A DNA stretch of 64,000 nt, from contig JABTTW010000001.1 of the NCBI GenBank assembly GCA_015075745.1, forward strand, positions 1,240,001 through 1,304,000. The letters run 5' to 3'. The notes beneath the pieces were generated by a model, which saw nothing but the letters and a program-made list of their open reading frames with translations, ran no database searches and was not told where the DNA came from. Positions 44,565-53,000 of the stretch are shown in pieces (positions within the stretch are counted from its first letter, which is position 1; each line of letters begins with the position of its first letter). Both the position numbers and the translations under genes were made by a program. Origin of the DNA: Planctomycetia bacterium (GTDB lineage: Bacteria; Planctomycetota; Phycisphaerae; UBA1845; UTPLA1).

Positions 44565-45439
44565 GGATTCGAGCACGCGATTTGATCGGGGGCATTTCGT
44601 TCGCCCTTTCGGGCGGTGGGGAAGAAGAGAGAATAATTGGGGAGCCTGCTTTCCAGAGGTTGAAACCGTCTGGCAACCATCGTGCGCCCTGCCGGGCGAT
44701 AGGCGGAGGATGACTTCGATCGCCTGCGAGGGGAATCAAATCTCCAACGCCCCTGCCCGGGGCTTGTTAGACATCTCAACACTTTACCACGGGTTACGCA
44801 TCGCCCCGGCCTGCGGCGTGGCGATGCTCCACCCGCGGTTACATTCCGTTGCCCCTATCCGGGGCTAAGCGGGGGACGCTGCTTCGTGTGCGGGCGAGCG
44901 TCGATGCGGTTCAAGCAGCCGTGAATGAGTCACGGATGCGGGCACGCGATTGAACCGGTGGCATTTCGTCCGCCCTATCGGGCGGTGGGATGAAGAGAGA
45001 ATAATAGAGGGACCTGCTTTCCAGAGGTTGAAACCGTCTGGCTACCATCGTGCGCCCTGCCGGGCGATAGGCGGAGGATGACTTCGATCGCCTGCGAGGG
45101 GAATCAAATCTCCAACGCCCCTGCCCGGGGCTATTCAGACATCTCAACAGTTAACCACGGGTTGCGCATCGCCCCGGCCTGCGCCGTGGCGATGCTCCAC
45201 CCGCGGCTACATTCCGTTGCCCCTATCCGGGGCTAACCGGGAGTCGCTGCTTCGTGTTCGCGCGAGAGTCGATGCGGTTCAAGCAGCCGTGAATGAGTCA
45301 CGGATCCGGGCACGCGATTGAACCGGTGGCATTTCGTCCGCCCTACCGGGCGGTGGGGAAGAAGAGAGGATGTTTTGGGGGGCTGCTCACCAGAGGTTGA
45401 AACCGTCTGGCTACCATCGTGCGCCCTGCCGGGCGACAA
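44565..45439. repeat. 368-bp tandem repeat, about 2.4 copies
   Basis: Three copies start near 44574, 44943 and 45311 (each from CACGCGATT...GGCATTTCG), with period 369 then 368 bases. The third is cut at about 45439. Copies share GAGGTTGAAACCGTCTGGC, the palindromes CGCCCTATCGGGCG and GCCCTGCCGGGC, CCCCTGCCCGGGG and GCCCCTATCCGGGGC. The minus-strand frames through them encode arginine/serine-rich peptides with no family and are regarded as spurious. No gene is supported between 44561 and 45448. Confidence 0.8.
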
Positions 45440-45448
45440 GCAGATGAA

Positions 45449-45658
45449 TCAGTTCAAGAGGAATTCGATTGGGGAAGGTGATTTGATGGAACTGACTTTG
45501 AGGATGGAGAACCCGATGACATTGCCCTGATCGTCAATTTTCTCCATGATGCGGTCGTCCTTGGTTTCGCGGAAGTAGCCGGGGCGGGAGCGGTCAAAGA
45601 TGACCTCCAGGAAATCCCCCTCGGGATCCAGCCAGATACTTACGGACTTGGCGGCCAT
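45449..45658 (-). CDS. DUF2283 protein, candidate antitoxin
   Basis: A 69-residue protein, SVSIWLDPEGDFLEVIFDRS at the N-terminus and a later DDRIMEKIDDQGNVIGFSIL, matches the DUF2283 layout (short beta-rich domain). Family members are small and often lie next to toxin-like genes; this one overlaps the upstream PBECR-like gene by 19 bases and follows it in the same direction. Toxin first, DUF2283 second, is a known arrangement in type II toxin-antitoxin-like pairs. Role inferred from context. Confidence 0.65.
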   Translation of the reverse strand: MAAKSVSIWLDPEGDFLEVIFDRSRPGYFRETKDDRIMEKIDDQGNVIGFSILKVSSIKSPSPIEFLLN

Positions 45659-45954
45659 AGGACGACTCCCTGCTTGGGCTTGTCAGTCAGATAGGCGGTC
45701 ACCACGAATGCATCATTCCGTTCGTGCTTGACCACCACACAAAGCCACTTATCGCCGACGCGCGTGCCCAAGTAATAACGGTAGAAAAGCTCGGCCTGCG
45801 GGTCACTGATAGATTGTATCACGGTTTGCGGGTTTAACAAAGTTTCGGCGATAGCCGAGTCGAATCCCGCCATCTCGGGGTGCTGATGGATGTGGGCCAA
45901 TCGTTCGTCGGTCAGACGGATGGCGAGGCCTCGATAATCAGTGATGATTTTCAC
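45640..45954 (-). CDS. PBECR-like (RelE/BECR fold) RNase-type toxin candidate
   Basis: A 104-residue protein starting with GTG. It contains RLAHIHQHPEM near residue 20, a middle segment YRYYLGTRVGDKWLCVVVKH, and NDAFVVTAYLTDK near the end, a layout seen in phage/plasmid-type BECR-fold nucleases. The histidine pair HIHQH and the late KHERND region may form the active site. It is downstream of a 25-residue frame (GTGA overlap) and overlaps the DUF2283 gene. A role as ribosome-independent RNase toxin is plausible; identity within the BECR group is not firm. Confidence 0.55.
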   Translation of the reverse strand: MKIITDYRGLAIRLTDERLAHIHQHPEMAGFDSAIAETLLNPQTVIQSISDPQAELFYRYYLGTRVGDKWLCVVVKHERNDAFVVTAYLTDKPKQGVVLWPPSP

Positions 45955-46028
45955 GGACGCAGTTTCCTGGGTTCGACGGTCGCCTCATCGACGATGCGGA
46001 TTCCTTCGTCGAACAGGGGTGGAATCAT
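45951..46028 (-). CDS. 25-residue leader frame before the toxin-like gene
   Basis: ATG at 46028 opens MIPPLFDEGIRIVDEATVEP RKLRP. Its stop TGA overlaps the GTG start of the PBECR-like gene as GTGA, the classic sign of translational coupling. AGGG lies about ten bases before the ATG. It could be a short leader peptide, or the remnant of a third component. There is no family match. Confidence 0.35.
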   Translation of the reverse strand: MIPPLFDEGIRIVDEATVEPRKLRP

Positions 46029-46137
46029 AATGCGTAGGCCCTGAAGTTAGAAATGTTTGCATTCCCGGAATGCGTGGGTGAAAGCAGGGGCTCTCATACC
46101 ACCGAGGGAAACGGCCATGCCGCAGGGCAAGCGTGTG

Positions 46138-47136
46138 TCAGGCCGCGCCGTCGGCGGCTTGTTTGCAGAGGAACATGACGGCCATGCGGATGGCGAGGCC
46201 GTTGGTGACTTGCCGCAGGATCGCGCTGTTGGCGCCGTCGGCCACCGCCGCCGACATCTCGATGCCGCGATTGATCGGGCCGGGGTGCATGACGAGCACA
46301 TCCGGCCGGGCGCGCTTCATCCGCTCGGAGGAGAGGCCGAAGAGCCGCGAGTATTCCTGGAGGCTGGGGAAGACGTTGGAGCTGATGCGCTCGCTCTGGA
46401 TGCGGAGCATGTTGATGACGTCGAACTGGCCGATGACCTTGTCGAAATCGTGGGCGATCTTCGCGCCCATGCGCTCGAAGGCGCGGGGGACCAGCGTCGT
46501 GGGCCCGACGAAGGTGACTTCGGCGCCGAGCTTGAGCAGGCCGTGGAGGTTGGACCTTGCAACGCGGGAATTGGCGACGTCGCCGACGATGGCGACCTTG
46601 AGGCCGGCGATGCGCCCCTTGACCTGGCGGATGGTGAAGATATCGAGGAGGCCCTGGGTGGGGTGCTCGTGGCGGCCGTCGCCGGCGTTGATGACGGAGC
46701 AGCTCACGTTTCGGGCGATGAGGTGCGGGGTGCCGGCGACACTGTGGCGGACGATGAGCAGATCGACGCCCATGGCCTCGATGTTGCGAACGGTGTCGCA
46801 GATGCTTTCGCCCTTGGAGAGGGAGCTGGACTCGGCGGTGAAGTCGAGAACGTCGGCGGAGAGGCGCTGGGCGGCGAGGACGAAGCTCATCTTCGTGCGG
46901 GTGGAGTCCTCGAAGAAGAGATTGACCACGACGCGGCCGCGCAGGGCGGGCACTTTCTTGACGCTGCGCGTGGAGACATCCTCGAAGGCCAGGGCCGTAT
47001 TGAGGACCAGCTCGATCTGCCCGGCGGAGAGGTCTTCGATGGCGAGGAGATGTCTGTGCGGCCAGACGACGGCGTCAGGCTCCGGTGCTGCGGCGACGCG
47101 TTTGGTTGGTTCGGGCATGTTTTGGGTCCTGGTCAT
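46138..47136 (-). CDS. pyrB: Aspartate carbamoyltransferase, catalytic subunit
   Basis: A 332-residue enzyme: FFEDSTRTKMSF is the carbamoyl-phosphate-binding STRT loop, and SVAGTPHL, INAGDGRHEHPTQGLLD, IVGDVANSRVARSN and MHPGPINRGIE follow in the conserved order. It condenses carbamoyl phosphate with aspartate in pyrimidine synthesis. The usual FEPSTRT is FEDSTRT here, a conservative loop variant. It overlaps pyrR by ATGA, so both are coupled. No pyrC or pyrI follows. Confidence 0.93.
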   Translation of the reverse strand: MTRTQNMPEPTKRVAAAPEPDAVVWPHRHLLAIEDLSAGQIELVLNTALAFEDVSTRSVKKVPALRGRVVVNLFFEDSTRTKMSFVLAAQRLSADVLDFTAESSSLSKGESICDTVRNIEAMGVDLLIVRHSVAGTPHLIARNVSCSVINAGDGRHEHPTQGLLDIFTIRQVKGRIAGLKVAIVGDVANSRVARSNLHGLLKLGAEVTFVGPTTLVPRAFERMGAKIAHDFDKVIGQFDVINMLRIQSERISSNVFPSLQEYSRLFGLSSERMKRARPDVLVMHPGPINRGIEMSAAVADGANSAILRQVTNGLAIRMAVMFLCKQAADGAA

Positions 47137-47654
47137 GGGACGATCTCCACGAGATCGTGGCCGTCTGTTTCGCGGAGCGACACCGTGACATGTGCATCGT
47201 CGGAGCCGGTGCAGATGCCGACGAAGTCGGGCTGGATCGGGTATTCGCGACCGCCGCGATCGACGAGGACGACCAGCCGGATGGCCTTGGGACGGCCGAG
47301 GTCAATCAAAGCGTCGAGGGCGGCGCGGACGCTGCGGCCGGTGTAGATGACGTCGTCGATGAGAAAGAGAAATCGGCCGGCCACGTCGAAGTCGATCTCG
47401 GTTGTCCTGACGACGGCGGAGGGACCGATCTCGGCGAGGTCGTCGCGATAGAGGGTGATGTCGAGCGAGCCATAGGCGACGTTTGATAGTCCGCAGTTTT
47501 CGAGAAGGGGCATCAATCGTCTGGCGAGCTTATCGCCGCGGCGACGAATGCCGACCACGCCGACCGGACAGCCGGCCGGAATGGACGCAGCCATTTCACC
47601 GGCAAGACGTTCAAGGGTTTGCCGAATCGCGTTTTCGTCAAGGAGAGTTTTCAT
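47133..47654 (-). CDS. pyrR: PyrR: pyr regulator/uracil phosphoribosyltransferase
   Basis: A 173-residue PRTase-fold protein. It has VGIRRRGDKLARRL, LDITLYRDDL and the PRPP-binding FLIDDVIYTGRSVRAALDAL. In other bacteria it binds pyr mRNA anti-antiterminator loops to attenuate transcription with UMP, and has UPRTase activity. The ATG at 47654 has AAGGAG four bases upstream, clearly better than the in-frame upstream frame to 47900, which is not conserved-looking. No PyrR-binding loop could be seen in the leader. It is upstream of and overlaps pyrB, a minimal pyrRB unit. Confidence 0.92.
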   Translation of the reverse strand: MKTLLDENAIRQTLERLAGEMAASIPAGCPVGVVGIRRRGDKLARRLMPLLENCGLSNVAYGSLDITLYRDDLAEIGPSAVVRTTEIDFDVAGRFLFLIDDVIYTGRSVRAALDALIDLGRPKAIRLVVLVDRGGREYPIQPDFVGICTGSDDAHVTVSLRETDGHDLVEIVP

Positions 47655-47742
47655 CGGGCTCCTTAAGTGAGCTTTAGGATACGCGGCGGCGGCGGCAGGA
47701 TCAACGCAGGCAGCAGCGAGGTCGCGATGATGTTCCGGCGCG

Positions 47743-47776
47743 TTGCTGGCGACGCTGACGGCTGGGCTGCTATAAT
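47743..47776 (+). promoter_or_regulatory. Possible promoter upstream of the MacA-like adaptor
   Basis: A perfect TATAAT (47771-47776) lies 154 bases before the ATG at 47930. A TTGCTG at 47743 is 22 bases upstream, too far for a standard spacer; TGGCGA about 17 bases upstream is weak. It would drive the adaptor and ATPase pair. Confidence 0.3.
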
Positions 47777-47929
47777 CCACGCCCCGAGCGTGAAATGACG
47801 ATTCACAGGGAACTTGGCGCGTTGGCAGAGTAGTCCGGCGCGAAGGTCGGCGTCTGGCCGCAGGCCCCTTTGAGGTTTCCACGTCACCGCAGGCATCCAT
47901 TACAGAGAGACACGCACAGCGGAATCATC

Positions 47930-49120
47930 ATGAAAGCCATCGGAACGCTGATAATCATTGGGGTGCTGGTGGGCGGCAGCTACTTCGGCTACGCAAAGTT
48001 CATCGCCGATCAGCAGGAACCTGGGTTTGTCCTTGCGCCGCTCGATCGCGGCGACATCATTCAGACCGTCTCGGCGACGGGGACGATCGAGCCGATTACG
48101 AAGGTGATCGTCGGCTCGCAGGTCAGCGGAAGAATCATCAGGTGGCACGCGGACTTCAACGATCGCGTGACCGAGGGCTTCGTCCTCGCCGAGATAGATC
48201 AGGATCGCTTCAAGACGGCGCTCAACCAGGCGACGGCGGAACTGGCGCTGGCCCGGGCGCGGGAGGAGGAGGCGCTGGTGCGATTCAAGGACGCGCAGCG
48301 CGAGGCCGACCGCATCCAAAAGCTGTCGGAGACCAATACCGCCAGCAAGAATGAATTCCTGGTGGCCCAGGCCGCGGCGGAGGCGGCGCAGGCGGTCTGG
48401 CACGGGACACAGGCCTCGGTGGAGGCGGCTCAGGCGCAGCTGAATGCGGCATCGGTTGATCTTGATCGCACGATCATCCGCTCGCCGATCGACGGGGTGG
48501 TCATCTCGCGGACGATCGACGTCGGGCAGACGGTGGCGGCATCGCTTCAGGCGCCCGAGCTGTTTCTGATCGCCAATAAGCTTGAGCAGATGCAAGTGAA
48601 TGCCAACGTGGCCGAGTCGGACGTGGGCTTGATTGAAGAGGGCAAGCATGCCCATTTCCGGGTTGATGCCTATCCGGACCGCGATTTTACGGGGACGATT
48701 TCGCAGATTCGATACAACGCGACGATCGTCGATGCGGTGGTGACGTATGTGACGCTGATCGAGGCGGAAAACGACGATCTGGCTCTTCGGCCCGGCATGA
48801 CGGCGAACGTGACATTTGAGGTCGCCAAGGCGGAGAAGGCCGTGCGGATTCCCAATTCTGCGCTTCGTTTTTCACCGATTCCGCCGGATGCCTCGGGACG
48901 AGGGGGGAAATCGAGCCGGATGGCTCCGTCGCCGACCGTATGGATTCTGGACGCCAAGGGCGAGCCTCAGGCCGTACAGGTCGAGACGGGTCTGAGCGAC
49001 GGAACCTACACAGAACTCGTCGGCAGCGCGCTGGCGGAGGGCGACAAGGTCATTACGGAGCGCAACTGGCGCGGCGGGCGCGGCGGCGGTCGGTCTGATC
49101 CGTCCCGAACGATGAGGTGA
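47930..49120 (+). CDS. MacA/HlyD-like periplasmic adaptor of a tripartite efflux system
   Basis: A 396-residue membrane-fusion protein: N-terminal membrane anchor (IGTLIIIGVLVGGSYFGYA), the lipoyl half-motif VSATGTIEPITKVIVGSQVSG, a long helical hairpin (residues about 85-180), the second lipoyl half IRSPIDGVVISRTIDVGQTV, then beta-barrel and membrane-proximal domains ending with VETGLSDGTYTELV. These features match MacA-type adaptors paired with MacB ABC transporters. The start at 47930 excludes a poor 20-residue extension. The following ATPase gene begins seven bases after its stop, so they form one operon. Confidence 0.88.
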   Translation: MKAIGTLIIIGVLVGGSYFGYAKFIADQQEPGFVLAPLDRGDIIQTVSATGTIEPITKVIVGSQVSGRIIRWHADFNDRVTEGFVLAEIDQDRFKTALNQATAELALARAREEEALVRFKDAQREADRIQKLSETNTASKNEFLVAQAAAEAAQAVWHGTQASVEAAQAQLNAASVDLDRTIIRSPIDGVVISRTIDVGQTVAASLQAPELFLIANKLEQMQVNANVAESDVGLIEEGKHAHFRVDAYPDRDFTGTISQIRYNATIVDAVVTYVTLIEAENDDLALRPGMTANVTFEVAKAEKAVRIPNSALRFSPIPPDASGRGGKSSRMAPSPTVWILDAKGEPQAVQVETGLSDGTYTELVGSALAEGDKVITERNWRGGRGGGRSDPSRTMR

Positions 49121-49127
49121 GGCGGTC

Positions 49128-49880
49128 TTGGAAGCAACAGTCGAATCGGTAGCCGCCCCACCTCGGCACACGGGAGTCATCATCCGTGTGCGCGATATGT
49201 ACAAGACCTATCACATCGGCGAGATCAGCGTGCCCGCGGTCCGCGGGGTGAGCCTGGAGCTGCTTTCGGGGCAGTTTGTCGCCATCATGGGGCCGAGCGG
49301 ATCGGGCAAGTCAACCTTTATGCACTTATTGGGCTGCCTGGACCGGTGCGACAAAGGGCAATACGAACTGGGCGGGGAGGACGTCACCCGGCTGTCGAAG
49401 AAGGAGCTGGCCGCCCTGCGAAATCGCAAGATCGGCTTTGTGTTTCAGAGCTTCAATCTGCTCTCGCGGACGACGGTGCTCGACAACGTGGCATTGCCCT
49501 TGAGCTATGCAGGCGTGCGGCGCAGGGAGCGACGAGCGCGCGCGGCGGAGATGCTGACGCTCGTCGGTCTGGGCGATCGGATGATGCACCTGAGCAACCA
49601 GCTTTCCGGCGGCCAGCAACAGCGAGTGGCGATAGCGCGAGCATTGATTACGCGGCCGATGATCCTCTTGGCCGACGAGCCGACGGGCAATCTCGACAGC
49701 AAGACGGGCATTGAGATCATGGCGATTCTGCAGAAGCTCAACCGCGAGACCGGGTTGACGATCGCGCTGGTGACGCACGAGCCGGACATCGCGGAATACG
49801 CCGAGCGCGTGGTGACGTTTCGCGATGGCGAGATCTGCTCGGACGTGACGAACGACGACGTGCGGATCGCGGGCCATTGA
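49128..49880 (+). CDS. MacB/LolD-type ABC transporter ATP-binding protein
   Basis: A 250-residue ATPase, starting at a TTG preceded by GAGG. It has Walker A GPSGSGKSTFMHLLGC, Q-loop FVFQSFNLLS, signature LSGGQQQRVAIARAL, Walker B ILLADEPTGNLD and the H-loop VTHEP. Sequence character places it with MacB/LolD/FtsE lipoprotein or peptide efflux ATPases. In MacB the ATPase is fused to the permease; here only the ATPase half is present and no FtsX-type permease follows. Permease is probably encoded elsewhere. Confidence 0.92.
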   Translation: MEATVESVAAPPRHTGVIIRVRDMYKTYHIGEISVPAVRGVSLELLSGQFVAIMGPSGSGKSTFMHLLGCLDRCDKGQYELGGEDVTRLSKKELAALRNRKIGFVFQSFNLLSRTTVLDNVALPLSYAGVRRRERRARAAEMLTLVGLGDRMMHLSNQLSGGQQQRVAIARALITRPMILLADEPTGNLDSKTGIEIMAILQKLNRETGLTIALVTHEPDIAEYAERVVTFRDGEICSDVTNDDVRIAGH

Positions 49881-50011
49881 GTCAACGCTGAGTCACCAGG
49901 ACTCCACTTCATAACAACAATTACAAGTTGCAATCCTGAAGGGGGCTGTCCGCGCCGTGGTCAGGCGGCCACGTAGAGTGGAACAAAGCAATCGCCGGAC
50001 CAGTAAAAAGA

Positions 50012-50047
50012 AATCGGCCCCGCCGGCAGTAGCTGACGGGGCCGATT
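50012..50047 (-). terminator. Rho-independent terminator of the giant secreted gene
   Basis: An 11-bp stem (AATCGGCCCCG paired with CGGGGCCGATT) and a 14-base loop. On the minus strand it is followed by TTTCTTTTT. It lies 30 bases beyond the stop of the 50077 gene and also faces the converging ATPase gene. Confidence 0.7.
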
Positions 50048-50076
50048 GAGTTAACAGAACCTATCGGGCAACTCTC

Positions 50077-53000
50077 TTACGGCTGCTCGATAGACAGGGT
50101 GAACACGCCGTCCGGCGTATTGTTGCTCGGGCCACCCTTGGTCTCACCCGTGATTCGGAGGAGGAACTGGGTGTTGGCCGGGAGCAGGTTCGGGGCCTGT
50201 CCAGGAGTGACGCGGAGTCGCGGCTGGCGTCCCTGGAAGAACAACTGGTTGGTTCCAAGGCCCGTCGGGCAACCGTCCGCGTTGCAACCACCATTGACCG
50301 CAATCTGCGAATCGCTGGCGGAGGTAGCGGGACAACCCATTGCACCACTGGTGGTCTTGTGGACCGAGATCGTTGCGTCGAACGTTGTATTGATCGTGCA
50401 CAACTGGAAGATGGTCTCACGAGCCACGGGTCCCTGAGTCCAGCGGTAGTAAACGTCTCGTGCGTTGAATGCCGCCGAACAGCCGGCGTTTGAACCCGGA
50501 TCGGCGGTTGCGCCGATCGTGGTACCCGCGATCGGTCCCTGAGCACCGACACCAAGGTTGGTGGCGTTGGCACACTGATCGTTCGCGGGAATCGGCGCCG
50601 CCGGGAAGGTACAGCCGGCGGAGTTGAGGTTCATCGGACCCAGGCACCATGAGAGGTCGCGATCCAGCAACTGGTAATTGAACGCATCGCCACCGGCCGT
50701 CTTGGTGATGGCTGAGCGCTGGTTACCACCCTCGTTGGAAGTTGACCAGAGGAACACGCAACTCGGATCCACGTTGACCTGCTGGATCTCAATCCAGAAG
50801 CAGGCATTCGGCGTCAGGTTCACGACCGCGTGGTTGACTTCGTACTGGTACTGGACACCACCGTTCAACACACCTTCGGGGTTGCCGAGTGTATCGAGCG
50901 CCACGCTCTTGAGCGGCGTGACCATGAACGGTCCACCGACAATGCTGGCCGTATTCGGCAGGTTGTTCGCACCGTTGCTGTAGTACGTGATGACGAAGTT
51001 CTCAGTCTGCACCAGCGGGCTGCAGTCCTGAGTACCTGAGCGGTGGAAGCCGCGGAAACAAACCTGGTTGATGAAGTTCGCGCCGTTCGTGAAGACGGTG
51101 CGGAAATCGTCAGCAACCTTAGCGGCATTGTCCCCATCAGCGACGTAACCGCCCTGCTGCAAGCCGTTGATCAAATGCGGCAACTGGCAGCGGCTCACAC
51201 TGTTGCAGATACCCGTCGGGCACTGCTGCGAACAATCCGCACCGGCTGTCCAGATACCATCCTGCTGGCGACAAGCAACCTCGGTCACCATGGAAGTGCA
51301 GTTGCCCTGGATGCAACAGCGGCCTGTCGGACACGGACAGCTTGCACCGCTGGCCCAGATTCCGTCGAGGGCCTGCTCGCACGTTGCCTGGATGGTACTG
51401 ACGCACTGAGTTATCAGTGCCTGATCCAGGTAGCAGCAGCGGCCGACCGTGCACGCCGGATTGACCGGCGAACAAGTGCCGTTTTCGTTCCATTCGCCGT
51501 TGAGCACGGCAACGCAAACGTCTTCCGTGGTAACCTGACAATCAAGCGTCCCAAGCGGCGGAACGTCGTAGCAGCACCGACCGGTGGGCTTGCCACATCC
51601 GTCCTTGGCGATTCGGACATTCAGGCTGAATGCCAGATCTCGCTGCTGAACGTTGGCGGGCGTGCATGCCGTGTAGTCCGACGGGAGATCGTTGGAGGCC
51701 GGGAGGGATGTTACCGCGTGGCGCGTGTCGCCCTGCGGTGACTGCTCCCAGAACCACTGGCAATCGTTGACCGGGGTGTTGTTGGTGATTTCCATCCACA
51801 TCGGGACGCCCGCGGTTACGGCAACCGGGGTGACGAGGGTGGCGGTGTAGAAGAACTCGGTGGCCACGGCCGCCGGCAGAATGATTCCGCCTCCGGTGGT
51901 GACGCGTGTCAGGTTCGTCGCGGTCGGAATGTGCTGAGGCGCACCGATCGCAGTGCCCGGACAGCGGTTGGCCGTGGTCTGGTAGAACTGAACATGGAAG
52001 CAATCCGGATCGGCGGCGACGCAATCGTCACCGGCAACCTGGATGTAGGTGCCCCACCAGCAGATGTTGGTGATGGTACCGGTCTCGAGCGGCACGAAAC
52101 AATCGGCGGCGCGGCCGGACCCGGACACGTCGAGGTCGCTGAGCGACGCGCCGACGTTGTCGAAGGGCGACTGGGTCGTCGAAGGATCCGAACAGGTCGG
52201 GGCGAGGGTGCAGACCGGCTTGTTCGAGGTGACGAGCAGGTTCACAAAGGCCGGAAGATCGGTCAGTGCAATCGAACCGTCGCCATTGATATCGCCACGA
52301 CAGAAGTTCGGGGCGAAGCATCCGAGGAAGTCATCAAAGACGGTCGGCGGGGTGAAGAGGACACTGATCCATTTCTGGATGTCCTTACCGTTGACCTTGC
52401 CGTCGGCATTGAGGTCGCCGGGGCAGCATGTCGTGAGCTGGCTAAACGGCTCACAAGAAGCCTCGACGGAGTACTCAGAGCTGCAATCCGTGTTACCCAG
52501 TCCTCCGAAGACCGACGGGCGAATTCGCAGGTAGTAGGTACCGGCACAAACGGCCGCGGTGACTTCGAGGGTCGACGGCGTTCCGGCAGGCGGATCACAG
52601 GCAAAGTCAACGCTATCCGCAGCGAACAGGAACAGATCAGTGCAGTCACCACCCTGATCCGCCAGAATGCCGAGTTCAGCGGCGAAGGCCGAGCTCAGCA
52701 CGCGCCAGCGAATCGTTGACGGCTGGGTGACCGTCATGCGGAACCAGTCCTCGTCGCGATTGACGAAGCGAGCCGTTCCGATACAGGAACCGCCGGAACC
52801 GGTGCAAGGCTCGCCGTTCGGACAGTCGATGGGATTGTCACAGGGGAACGGCTGCTCAAAGTTACCCGCACGACCACAGATGACCACCGGACCGCCCGAG
52901 CAATCAATGTCCGGACCGTTGAAGGACGGCGGCGTCGCATTGCAACCACCGTTGTGAAGGTCCTGGGGATTGGGGTCGCTCGTATCGGCACAGATGACGT

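Noticed and set aside
44417-45439. Minus-strand frames repeated through the 368-bp array, encoding SPGQGRWRFDSPRRRSKS-type peptides
   Set aside because: They exist only because the DNA is repeated; no start signals and no family.
47655-47929. PyrR RNA-binding loop upstream of pyrR
   Set aside because: No segment resembling the known conserved loop was found.
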